From the NCBI RefSeq assembly GCF_020531985.1, contig NZ_JAJAVQ010000002.1:62001-126000 (forward strand): 64,000 bases of DNA, in the 5' to 3' direction. Below the pieces are notes generated by a model. That model was given only the letters and a program-made list of their open reading frames with translations. It did not search any database and had not been told where the DNA came from. The position numbers and the translations under genes are program-made. How positions within the stretch are numbered: position 1 is the first letter of the stretch; the number at the start of each line of letters is the position of its first letter. The stretch comes from Rheinheimera aquimaris (GTDB taxonomy: Bacteria; Pseudomonadota; Gammaproteobacteria; Enterobacterales; Alteromonadaceae). Of this stretch, positions 7,581 through 13,805 are shown piece after piece.

Positions 7581-7703
7581 ATGAAAAGTTTAAACTTATA
7601 TGAAATTAAAGCGGTAAGCGGTGCTTCTGGTGAGTTCTCTGTTTCAGGCTCTGCCTCAAACACTGGCTGGAAAGTTGAAGCTAAATTTACCTGGAAATTT
7701 TAA
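7581..7703 (+). CDS. putative RiPP precursor peptide 7 (VSGA leader, Trp-containing core)
   Basis: 40-aa peptide, leader MKSLNLYEIKAVSGA, core SGEFSVSGSASNTGWKVEAKFTWKF. The processing site is glycine-alanine instead of double glycine, a variant accepted by C39 proteases of microcin exporters. The core is Ser/Gly-rich at its start, with two Trp and three Lys near the end, and has no Cys. It is nearly identical to the next gene, so a recent tandem duplication. TTGGAG at 7566-7571 is the ribosome site. Confidence 0.68.
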   Translation: MKSLNLYEIKAVSGASGEFSVSGSASNTGWKVEAKFTWKF

Positions 7704-7717
7704 TTAAGGAATTCGAA

Positions 7718-7840
7718 ATGAAAAGTTTAAATGCATATGAAATTAAAGCGGTAAGTGGTGCTTCTGGTGAAATCTCAGTATCCGGCTCAGCTTCTAATGA
7801 CGGTTGGAAAGTAGAAGTCAAAGTAACCTGGAAATTCTAA
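7718..7840 (+). CDS. putative RiPP precursor peptide 8 (VSGA leader, paralogue of 7)
   Basis: 40-aa near-copy of precursor 7: leader MKSLNAYEIKAVSGA, core SGEISVSGSASNDGWKVEVKVTWKF. Six substitutions, conservative or polar, separate the two; both Trp residues, all three Lys and the GA site are kept. AAGGA precedes the ATG. Retention of reading frame and key residues after duplication supports real expression and selection. Confidence 0.68.
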   Translation: MKSLNAYEIKAVSGASGEISVSGSASNDGWKVEVKVTWKF

Positions 7841-7850
7841 GGAGTCTGAG

Positions 7851-7967
7851 ATGGTAGATATCAGTTTAGACATGCTTAAGTCGGTAGCCGCCGGCGTTTG
7901 GGAAGGTGAAAATGGCGAAGGCTGTATTCCTAACCCGATCAAAATAGGTGTTAAAACGATTTTTTAA
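7851..7967 (+). CDS. putative RiPP precursor peptide 9 (VAAG leader)
   Basis: 38-aa peptide starting 10 nt after precursor 8 with GGAG at 7841-7844. The leader MVDISLDMLKSVAAG carries an AG variant of the processing site; the core VWEGENGEGCIPNPIKIGVKTIF has one Cys within NGEGCIPNP. The leader spacing (hydrophobic positions before the small-residue pair) matches the other island peptides, but identity is low. The call rests on operon position, ribosome site and this pattern. Confidence 0.58.
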   Translation: MVDISLDMLKSVAAGVWEGENGEGCIPNPIKIGVKTIF

Positions 7968-7979
7968 TGGCGGTGCAAT

Positions 7980-8102
7980 ATGCAAGAGCTTAATAAAAGT
8001 CAGTTAACCTATGTATTTGGTGGTGCTTTTCTGGCCTACACTCCTGGCCTGGATTATCAGGAGTGGCTGGAATACTACAACGGTGGATATTTATTCCGCT
8101 GA
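7980..8102 (+). CDS. putative RiPP precursor peptide 10 (FGG leader, aromatic core)
   Basis: 40-aa peptide: MQELNKSQLTYVFGG leader and core AFLAYTPGLDYQEWLEYYNGGYLFR, unusually rich in aromatic residues (five Tyr, two Phe, one Trp). The MQELNKSQL start is typical of double-glycine leaders. It is last of the four-peptide unit, and a terminator begins 4 nt after the stop. Aromatic-rich cores are substrates of some radical SAM cyclophane enzymes. Whether the island's radical SAM enzyme acts on it is unknown. Confidence 0.62.
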   Translation: MQELNKSQLTYVFGGAFLAYTPGLDYQEWLEYYNGGYLFR

Positions 8103-8105
8103 GAT

Positions 8106-8134
8106 AAAAACCGCAGCTTGCTGCGGTTTTTTTT
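8106..8134 (+). terminator. Terminator between precursor 10 and the exporter
   Basis: AAAAACCGCAG / CTGCGGTTTTT with a CTTG loop and a long T-run. Placed between peptides and exporter, it probably sets the high peptide-to-transporter ratio by partial read-through, since no clear second promoter is visible before the exporter gene. Confidence 0.92.
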
Positions 8135-8242
8135 GCCTGTCAGATATACCAGCTTATTTCGCTGCCTGTTATACCGCAGAATGTTCTTCAAGGTTCTGGC
8201 TCCTGTTCTATCAGCAGGCGTAATTTACTTGAGGGATATCAC

Positions 8243-10336
8243 GTGCAACTTATATATCAATCAGAAGCCGCAGAATGCGGATTAGCTTGCATGGCTATGA
8301 TAGCCAATCATCATGGCCACAAATTAGATCTAAGCACTTTGCGCAACAGATATGCAGTGTCGTTAAAAGGCGCCAATCTGCAACATCTTATGCAGCTTGG
8401 CGATCAATTGGGCCTGGCAGGGCGCGCATTACGGCTTGAGCTGGAGCATCTTAGTCAGTTGCAATTGCCCTGCATTTTGCATTGGAATATGAATCATTTT
8501 GTGGTGCTGAAGAAGGTAACCGCGAAGCATATTGTTATTCTTGATCCTGGTTCAGGCGAGCGTAAAGTGGGTATGGAAGAAGTATCCGGCGCTTTTAGTG
8601 GAGTTGCACTTGAACTCAAGCCGACTCAGGAATTTAAGAAAGTTGATGAGCGTGTGCAGCTTGGCCTGACAGCCTTTTGGACCAGGGTAGAAGGTCTGCT
8701 ACCTTCTTTGTTTAAAATCTTTGCTTTATCTTTGTTGTTGCAGCTGTTTTTGCTGGCCTCTCCTTATTATATGCAGCTGGTAGTGGATGATGTGCTGGTA
8801 AGCATGGACCAGCCTTTGTTAACGGTGCTGGCATTAGGCTTTGGTTTTATGATGTTGCTCAAAGTGGTCACTCAGGCGCTTAGGGGTTGGGTTATTTTGC
8901 ATCTGGGGTCAGTTATGAACTTGCAGATGGCGACAAACTTATTCCGCCACTTGCTGCATTTGCCACTGGGTTTTTTCGAGAAGCGCCATATAGGCGACAT
9001 AGTGTCCCGCTTTGGCTCGCTGGCGCAGGTGCGCGAGCTGATGACCACCAGCCTGGTTGAAGGGGTTATAGATGGCATTATGGCGGTCACTGTATTAGTG
9101 ATGATGTTTATTTACAGCCCGCAGTTAGCATTAGTGGTTATTGGTGCAGTGGTGTTGTATGCGTTGCTGCGCTGGGCGTTATATAAACCGCTACGCGAGC
9201 GCACGGAAGCCAGCATTATTGCCAGTGCGAAAGAGCAATCTAATTTTATGGAAACTGTGCGCGGTATGCAGAGTATTAAGCTTTTCGGTCAGCAAAGTCA
9301 GCGGCTGAATCTGTGGCAAAACCGTTTTGCCGACTCCGTAAATGAAGACTTCCGCCTGGGTAAGTGGCAAATTTCTTATCAGACAATTAACCAGCTATTG
9401 TTTGGCGTTGAAAATACGCTGGTGGTCTATCTGGCAGCCTATGCCGTTATGGATGGCGTGATCAGTGTCGGTATGTTATTCGCATTTATGACGTATAAGT
9501 CTCAGTTTACTGAACGCATGGCGGCACTAATCGAAAAAATCGTCCAGTTGTATATGACCAGGTTACATCTGAACCGTCTGGCGGATATTGCATTAACAGA
9601 AAAAGAAGATGAAGGCGGTGTTGGTCAGCAGCGCGAAATAACGGGCGCAGTTAAAGTAACAGGCTTGTCTTACCGTTATTCGGCAACAGACCCACTGCTG
9701 TTTAATGAACTGGATTTTGAAGCAAAAGCCGGAGAAAGTATTGCCATTATTGGCCCTTCCGGCGCCGGCAAAACCACACTGGCTAAGCTGATGCTCGGCT
9801 TGTTATCTGCTGAGAACGGCAAGGTTGAAGTCGATGGTACTGATATCCGCCATCTGGGGTTACGTCAGTACCGGCAGCAAATCGCCGCAGTTATGCAGGA
9901 TGATCAGTTGATGTCAGGTTCTCTGGCAGAAAATATCGCCTTCTTTGATACCCAAATGGATATGGACCGGGTGATCGTTTGTGCCCAGTTGGCAGGCATT
10001 CATCAGGACGTGGCCGCTATGCCGATGGGTTACAACGCCCTGATTGGGGATATGGGTAGTTCTTTGTCAGGTGGCCAGCGCCAGCGCATATTACTGGCAC
10101 GGGCGTTGTACCGGCGACCTAAAATTCTGTTTCTGGATGAAGCCACCAGTAATCTTGATGTGCAACTGGAACACCATGTTAATGATGCGATCAAGCAACT
10201 GAATATGACCCGTATCATTATTGCTCATCGTCCGGAAACCATACTCAGTGCCGACAGAATTGTGCAGTTGTACCAGGGCAAAATAACGGATGTAACCGAA
10301 AAGTATCGTAACGCCGCCGGTGCAAGGTGCGCATGA
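8243..10336 (+). CDS. C39-peptidase-containing ABC exporter (microcin/RiPP type)
   Basis: 697-aa inner-membrane exporter that cuts double-glycine leaders and pumps the core peptide out. Residues 1-125: C39 protease with QSEAAECGLACMAMI (catalytic C12), H85 in WNMNHFVV and D101 in ILDPGSG. Residues about 155-440: membrane-spanning ABC region. C-terminal ATPase: Walker A GPSGAGKTT near 504, signature SLSGGQRQR, Walker B ILFLDEAT near 628. The start is GTG 8243 with GAGGGA at 8231-8236. It is the only such exporter in the window, so it presumably serves all the GG/GA/AG peptides together with the HlyD-like protein at 13806 and an outer-membrane TolC encoded elsewhere. Confidence 0.95.
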   Translation: MQLIYQSEAAECGLACMAMIANHHGHKLDLSTLRNRYAVSLKGANLQHLMQLGDQLGLAGRALRLELEHLSQLQLPCILHWNMNHFVVLKKVTAKHIVILDPGSGERKVGMEEVSGAFSGVALELKPTQEFKKVDERVQLGLTAFWTRVEGLLPSLFKIFALSLLLQLFLLASPYYMQLVVDDVLVSMDQPLLTVLALGFGFMMLLKVVTQALRGWVILHLGSVMNLQMATNLFRHLLHLPLGFFEKRHIGDIVSRFGSLAQVRELMTTSLVEGVIDGIMAVTVLVMMFIYSPQLALVVIGAVVLYALLRWALYKPLRERTEASIIASAKEQSNFMETVRGMQSIKLFGQQSQRLNLWQNRFADSVNEDFRLGKWQISYQTINQLLFGVENTLVVYLAAYAVMDGVISVGMLFAFMTYKSQFTERMAALIEKIVQLYMTRLHLNRLADIALTEKEDEGGVGQQREITGAVKVTGLSYRYSATDPLLFNELDFEAKAGESIAIIGPSGAGKTTLAKLMLGLLSAENGKVEVDGTDIRHLGLRQYRQQIAAVMQDDQLMSGSLAENIAFFDTQMDMDRVIVCAQLAGIHQDVAAMPMGYNALIGDMGSSLSGGQRQRILLARALYRRPKILFLDEATSNLDVQLEHHVNDAIKQLNMTRIIIAHRPETILSADRIVQLYQGKITDVTEKYRNAAGARCA

Positions 10337-10366
10337 CATAATTATCTAACCCTCTCGTTCCCTTTC

Positions 10367-10391
10367 AGCCGCCATATGTGCGGCTTTTTTT
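10367..10391 (+). terminator. Terminator after the exporter
   Basis: AGCCGC / GCGGCT with a seven-base loop and seven T residues, just before lux box B. Confidence 0.9.
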
Positions 10392-10404
10392 ATAGCAAAT
10401 TTAC

Positions 10405-10420
10405 CTGTCAGAACTGGCAG
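10405..10420 (+). promoter_or_regulatory. lux-box-like operator B (CT-N12-AG)
   Basis: CTGTCAGAACTGGCAG, the best palindrome of the set and very close to Pseudomonas las-box sequences. A -10-like TAGCAT lies at 10444-10449, giving a predicted start near 10456, exactly where a stem-loop begins. It controls precursor 11 and the radical SAM gene. Confidence 0.78.
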
Positions 10421-10455
10421 CTGTGTTTTTTTAAAGCAAAAAGTAGCATGGATAC

Positions 10456-10479
10456 ATCAGGGACTTGCTGGTGCCTGAT
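10456..10479 (+). promoter_or_regulatory. 5'-terminal stem-loop with TTGCTG loop (copy 3)
   Basis: ATCAGG-g-AC pairs with GT-g-CCTGAT around TTGCTG (10465-10470), with one G-G mismatch two pairs below the loop. It starts at the predicted transcript start and ends 26 nt before precursor 11. The following CTTAATGGAGA ribosome-site context is shared with copies 1 and 5. Confidence 0.62.
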
Positions 10480-10504
10480 ACCACATACTTAATGGAGAAT
10501 ACTA

Positions 10505-10696
10505 ATGAAAAACGTAAAACTTGATACAAACCATGTTGTTGAGGCTGTAGAGCTACTAAACAAAGTTGAAGGCGGGATTAACGCTACCGGTCAGCGTATC
10601 GACTCCTCGGTTTTTACCCACTGTGACTTTTTCGTTTGTGGTGTAGCGCTGTACGGCAGCGTAATTGATCCTCATCGTTTCGATATGTTGCCTTAA
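10505..10696 (+). CDS. putative radical SAM-modified precursor peptide 11 (VEGG leader)
   Basis: 63-aa precursor, longest leader of the island set after precursor 12: MKNVKLDTNHVVEAVELLNKVEGG, with GG at 23-24. The 39-residue core contains a THCDFFVCGVALYG segment with two Cys four residues apart and several aromatic residues, and ends DPHRFDMLP. ATGGAGA before the ATG is the ribosome site. It lies 76 nt upstream of the radical SAM/SPASM gene in the same lux-box unit, so it is the obvious substrate. Thioether or carbon-carbon crosslinks are both conceivable; the core does not match a family I can name. Confidence 0.72.
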   Translation: MKNVKLDTNHVVEAVELLNKVEGGINATGQRIDSSVFTHCDFFVCGVALYGSVIDPHRFDMLP

Positions 10697-10701
10697 ACGA
10701 G

Positions 10702-10729
10702 AATGTGACGCCTGACAGGGCGTCACATT
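10702..10729 (+). terminator. Intercistronic hairpin/attenuator between precursor 11 and radical SAM gene
   Basis: Perfect 11-bp stem AATGTGACGCC / GGCGTCACATT, loop TGACAG, followed by a pyrimidine stretch TCCTTCTT. There is no new promoter or lux box before the enzyme gene, so this probably acts as a partial terminator or 3' stabiliser that keeps precursor mRNA in excess of enzyme mRNA. Confidence 0.75.
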
Positions 10730-10772
10730 TCCTTCTTACCCACTGTAAATCATCTGTTCAGGGAATATCATC

Positions 10773-12182
10773 ATGACATCGCTTGCAAACTCCGGCATTA
10801 AACTCCGACACCGCCAAACCTATGCTGTATGGGAAATCACCCTAAAATGCAATCTGGCTTGCAGCCATTGTGGTTCGAGGGCAGGCGATTCACGTGTAAA
10901 CGAGCTGAGTACCAGCGAGGCGCTGGATCTGGTGCAGCAAATGGCTGAGCTTGGTATCGAGGATGTTTCTCTGATCGGCGGTGAGGCATTTTTGCGACCA
11001 GACTGGTTAATTATTGCTGCAGAAATTACCCGTCTTGGCATGAATGCCAACATGACGACCGGGGGCTACGGGATATCACGCGGTACGGCAAAACGGATGA
11101 AAGAAGCGGGTATCAGTAACGTTTCGGTATCGGTAGATGGCCTTGAGGCTACGCACGATAAGCTACGTGGTAAGCTGGGTGCCTGGCAGCAATGTTTTAA
11201 GACGATAGAACATTTACGCGCCGTGGGGATCAATGTTGGCTGCAATACGCAGATCAATAAGCACTCCGCTACCGAGTTGCCCATGTTGTATCAGCAATTA
11301 GTCCAGCATGGCGTGTCGGCCTGGCAGATACAGCTTACCGTACCAATGGGCAATGCGGTAGAGCATAACGCTATGTTGCTGCAGCCTTACGAGCTACTGG
11401 AGTTATATCCGGTGCTGGCGTATCTGTCTAAACGCGGCCGTAAGGATAAACTTATGGTGCAGCCGGGTAATAACATCGGTTACTTTGGTCCTTACGAGCG
11501 CCTGTTGCGGGAGCCGATTTCCCGTCACCGCGACTTTGCGTTTTTCCGCGGCTGTGGTGCGGGCATAAATACCATAGGCATAGAAGCGGACGGTAAAGTA
11601 AAAGGTTGCCCTTCTTTACCTTCCGAGCAATACACTGGCGGTAATATCCGTGAGCGTAGCTTGCGCGATATTTATGAAAACAGTAAAGAGCTACGATTTA
11701 ACGATATCAATAAGCCTGAAGATGTCACGGCCCATATGTGGGGCGATTGCGCAAGTTGTGAATACGCCAAGGTCTGCCGCGCTGGCTGCAGTTGGACAGC
11801 TCATGTCTTTTTTGGTCGGCGCGGTAATAACCCTTATTGCCATCACCGGGCATTGAAGAAAGCCGTGCTGGGCAAGATGGAGCGTTTTTACCTGAAAACG
11901 CCCGCTGCCGGCCAGCCATTTGACCATGGTGTGTTTGAACTGGTTGAGGAGCAGATTAAGCCATTTGACCCGACGGACCCGGCACACTTTAGTATTGCCC
12001 AAACACAGTTTCCAGCTGAGTGGTTGGCGGAAGAACCTGATCTGCAGAAAAGCCTTATGCTGGAGAGAGGTATGCTGATGCTGCAGTACGTTGAAAGCGG
12101 TATAGTCAAACAGGCCGACTCGCCATGGTTTGATCCCGCTAAGCGTGAGGCGATAAAACAGGGTATCGCAATAGCCAGCTAG
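10773..12182 (+). CDS. radical SAM/SPASM peptide maturase
   Basis: 469-aa enzyme. CxxxCxxC iron-sulfur motif at C26, C30, C33 (KCNLACSHCGSRAG), SAM-contact GGEAF near residue 70, TIM-barrel-like core, then a SPASM region (about 262-370) with many Cys (GCGAG, KGCPSL, GDCASCEYAKVCRAGCSW, NPYCHH) for auxiliary [4Fe-4S] clusters. The remaining 100 residues form a C-terminal extension. SPASM enzymes install thioether, cyclophane or other crosslinks in ribosomal peptides. Its neighbour precursor 11 is the expected substrate. AGGGAA precedes ATG 10773. A 12-bp-stem terminator closes the unit. The exact subfamily (sactipeptide-like or triceptide-like) cannot be settled by eye. Confidence 0.92.
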   Translation: MTSLANSGIKLRHRQTYAVWEITLKCNLACSHCGSRAGDSRVNELSTSEALDLVQQMAELGIEDVSLIGGEAFLRPDWLIIAAEITRLGMNANMTTGGYGISRGTAKRMKEAGISNVSVSVDGLEATHDKLRGKLGAWQQCFKTIEHLRAVGINVGCNTQINKHSATELPMLYQQLVQHGVSAWQIQLTVPMGNAVEHNAMLLQPYELLELYPVLAYLSKRGRKDKLMVQPGNNIGYFGPYERLLREPISRHRDFAFFRGCGAGINTIGIEADGKVKGCPSLPSEQYTGGNIRERSLRDIYENSKELRFNDINKPEDVTAHMWGDCASCEYAKVCRAGCSWTAHVFFGRRGNNPYCHHRALKKAVLGKMERFYLKTPAAGQPFDHGVFELVEEQIKPFDPTDPAHFSIAQTQFPAEWLAEEPDLQKSLMLERGMLMLQYVESGIVKQADSPWFDPAKREAIKQGIAIAS

Positions 12183-12210
12183 CCCTGCTATTACATCAAC
12201 GGCGTATTGT

Positions 12211-12245
12211 AATAAAGCAACCTTGGACGGTTGCTTTATTATTTT
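12211..12245 (+). terminator. Terminator after the radical SAM gene
   Basis: Perfect 12-bp stem AATAAAGCAACC / GGTTGCTTTATT, loop TTGGAC, followed by ATTTT. It ends the lux-box-B unit. Confidence 0.88.
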
Positions 12246-12281
12246 CTGCAGGCTGTGTTCAGTAATGACTTATACCAATGC

Positions 12282-12297
12282 CTGCTATTTCTTACAG
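12282..12297 (+). promoter_or_regulatory. lux-box-like operator F (CT-N12-AG)
   Basis: CTGCTATTTCTTACAG, CT-N12-AG. A -10-like TAAGAT at 12322-12327 gives a predicted start near 12334. This rules out the longer open-frame starts at 12278 and 12326 for the ATP-grasp gene and supports ATG 12359. Confidence 0.65.
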
Positions 12298-12358
12298 CTT
12301 AATTTTTAGCCCGGTCTTTTCTAAGATGAAGTTATCGAAACGCATTGAGGAAAATACC

Positions 12359-13243
12359 ATGATTATTCTGATGGGCGAGCAAACAGATGAGCAGATCATC
12401 TGTGTAGCGGCACAGTTAAGCAAGATGCAGCGCGAGTACGCAATACTGGACGGCGCTCTGTTTCCGGTAAGAGACAGTATTAGTTATTTTCCCCAGGCTA
12501 ACGAGTTTGGTTTATGCATTGATGGCAAAACTGTGATGCTGTCTGAAATTTCCGCTTTGTATTGGCGCAATTACCGGCAACCTGCTAATCCGGCGAAAAA
12601 TGCTATTGCTGCTAAAGACTCTGCCAGCTTGCTGATTTCTGCCCTGAACGAGCTTGGAGACAAAGCCAAAAACAGCACTGTTGCCGTGCAGTTTCATCAG
12701 GAAAAGCCACGCCAGCTGGCTGTAGTAGCCAAATTAGGTGTGCAAATTCCACCTACTTATGTAGGAAACAATGCTGATGCTGTATCCGCTTTCTGCCAGC
12801 AGCACTCAGAAGTCATTTTTAAACCTGTTACCGGCGGCGATTATGCGCGTTTGTTAACGGCAGAACACTTGAGCGGGCAGCACCTTGCGCACAGCTTAAG
12901 TCAGTCACCGGTGACGCTGCAGCGCTATATCAAAGGTACTAACATCCGCAGTTACGTGATAGGCGACGCGGTATTCAGTGCAGAAATACGTTCGGAGCAT
13001 ACCGACTTCAGAACGGATGGCGATATCGCCTTAACTGTTATTGAGTTACCAGAGCACGTCAAAGAGCAGGCTTTACAGATTAAAACTGCCTTAGGCCTGG
13101 CCTGGAGCGGCATAGACTGGCGGCGCGATGAACAGGGGCAATATTACTTTCTGGAAGCAAACCCCAGCCCAATGTTTGCCAATTTTGAACGCTATACCGG
13201 GCTGCCTGTTGCCCAGCATCTTGCGCAGTTGCTGGCAGCCTGA
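12359..13243 (+). CDS. ATP-grasp ligase, graspetide (omega-ester peptide) synthetase-like
   Basis: 294-aa RimK/MvdD-like ligase. An N-terminal preATP-grasp region with YWRNYRQP (69-76, where graspetide ligases have a W-R-R-type motif) is followed by the ATP-grasp core: FKPVTGGDYARL (K155 and glycine loop) and the magnesium-binding GIDW...YFLEANPSPMF (D253, E266, N268). Such enzymes join Thr/Ser/Lys side chains to Asp/Glu by ester or amide bonds. The start is ATG 12359 with GAGG at 12347-12350. The next gene encodes a VSGG precursor with three T-x4-E[DE] repeats, the motif of plesiocin-type graspetides, so that is very likely its substrate. Confidence 0.88.
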   Translation: MIILMGEQTDEQIICVAAQLSKMQREYAILDGALFPVRDSISYFPQANEFGLCIDGKTVMLSEISALYWRNYRQPANPAKNAIAAKDSASLLISALNELGDKAKNSTVAVQFHQEKPRQLAVVAKLGVQIPPTYVGNNADAVSAFCQQHSEVIFKPVTGGDYARLLTAEHLSGQHLAHSLSQSPVTLQRYIKGTNIRSYVIGDAVFSAEIRSEHTDFRTDGDIALTVIELPEHVKEQALQIKTALGLAWSGIDWRRDEQGQYYFLEANPSPMFANFERYTGLPVAQHLAQLLAA

Positions 13244-13259
13244 TGACAGAATTTGTTGC

Positions 13260-13277
13260 TTCGTGTTGCTGCGCGAA
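13260..13277 (+). promoter_or_regulatory. Stem-loop with TTGCTG loop (copy 4)
   Basis: TTCGTG pairs with CGCGAA (one G-U pair) around TTGCTG (13266-13271), 84 nt before precursor 12. It is internal to the ATP-grasp unit, so not at a primary transcript start. It may be a processing or stability element. Weakest member of the family. Confidence 0.4.
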
Positions 13278-13285
13278 CAACAGAT

Positions 13286-13307
13286 ACACCACGAAAACGG
13301 TGTTTTT
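13286..13307 (+). terminator. Weak terminator-like hairpin after ATP-grasp gene
   Basis: ACACC / GGTGT with an eight-base loop and TTTT. The short stem suggests only partial termination, leaving the precursor downstream in the same unit. Confidence 0.35.
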
Positions 13308-13360
13308 AACCAAAGCGTAAACAACCAGGCAAAGCCTGAAAACAATCAATGGAGATTATT

Positions 13361-13609
13361 ATGAACACAACTAAATTAACAGCTCACCCTTTTGCTCAGC
13401 TGGCTTCTACAGACGTTGAACAGGTTAGCGGTGGTTACCTGAAAGGCGAAATCAAGCAAGTCACGTTGAGAATTCCTGAAGATGGTATCAGCGATCTGCG
13501 TAGCGAAGGCGGTGCTTTCACTGCAGCCGTTGGTGAAGATGGCAATGGCCCGGTTCAGACAACTATGGCTGTAGGTGAAGAGGGTGGCGATTTCCCTGCC
13601 ACGTTCTAA
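13361..13609 (+). CDS. graspetide precursor 12 with double-glycine leader and three T-x4-E[D/E] repeats
   Basis: 82-aa precursor, VSGG at residues 22-25. The core contains three spaced copies of one motif: VTLRIPED (34-41), FTAAVGED (53-60) and TTMAVGEE (67-74). The last fits exactly the TTxxxxEE motif of plesiocin (group 2 graspetides), where Thr-Glu esters make a hairpin ring; the other two vary at the first and last positions. The leader segment HPFAQLASTDVEQVSGG also recalls PF-containing graspetide leaders. ATG 13361 has ATGGAG before it. Combination with a C39-type GG site means leader removal and export by the island's ABC exporter. Confidence 0.85.
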   Translation: MNTTKLTAHPFAQLASTDVEQVSGGYLKGEIKQVTLRIPEDGISDLRSEGGAFTAAVGEDGNGPVQTTMAVGEEGGDFPATF

Positions 13610-13626
13610 GCCGTAGTTATTAAAAT

Positions 13627-13653
13627 GCCGGGTCTGTTGCTGCAGAGCCCGGC
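13627..13653 (+). promoter_or_regulatory. Stem-loop with TTGCTG loop (copy 5)
   Basis: GCCGGGTCTG pairs with CAG-a-GCCCGGC around TTGCTG (13637-13642), ten pairs with one bulged A three pairs below the loop. There is no T-tract, so it is not a normal terminator. It ends 29 nt before the vestigial start codon, the same spacing as in copies 1 and 3. Confidence 0.62.
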
Positions 13654-13662
13654 GGTCACAAT

Positions 13663-13687
13663 CTTAATGGAGATTTAGATTATGTGA
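13663..13687 (+). pseudogene. Vestigial precursor start: ribosome site and ATG followed at once by TGA
   Basis: CTTAATGGAGA (13663-13673) is the same ribosome-site context found before precursors 1 and 11, and ATG at 13682 is immediately followed by TGA. With the TTGCTG hairpin upstream this is a complete precursor 5' leader without a coding region, so most likely a deleted peptide gene. A start-stop regulatory element is the alternative. The rest of 13688-13805 holds lux box D and no gene. Confidence 0.5.
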
Positions 13688-13730
13688 CCATAAAGATATA
13701 GCCCGATTTACGGCCTGTCAATATTTCACC

Positions 13731-13746
13731 CTGTCATTTGTAACAG
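13731..13746 (+). promoter_or_regulatory. lux-box-like operator D (CT-N12-AG)
   Basis: CTGTCATTTGTAACAG with symmetrical CTGT/ACAG ends. A -10-like TACACT at 13770-13775 gives a predicted start near 13782, with a short 5' leader and no hairpin. It controls the HlyD-like adaptor gene. Confidence 0.72.
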
Positions 13747-13805
13747 CTGGTCAATAATCCGGGCCTGCTTACACTGATACTAAATAGTCTCTGAGGGATT
13801 TTGTC

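Noticed and set aside
8011..8223. 70-aa forward frame overlapping precursor 10
   Set aside because: It is the +1 frame of precursor 10 running through the terminator at 8106-8134; no ribosome site and an incoherent Cys-rich tail.
12278..12358. Longer reading frame upstream of the ATP-grasp gene
   Set aside because: It would place lux box F and the -10 inside the gene; ATG 12359 has a ribosome site and matches the start of the ligase fold.
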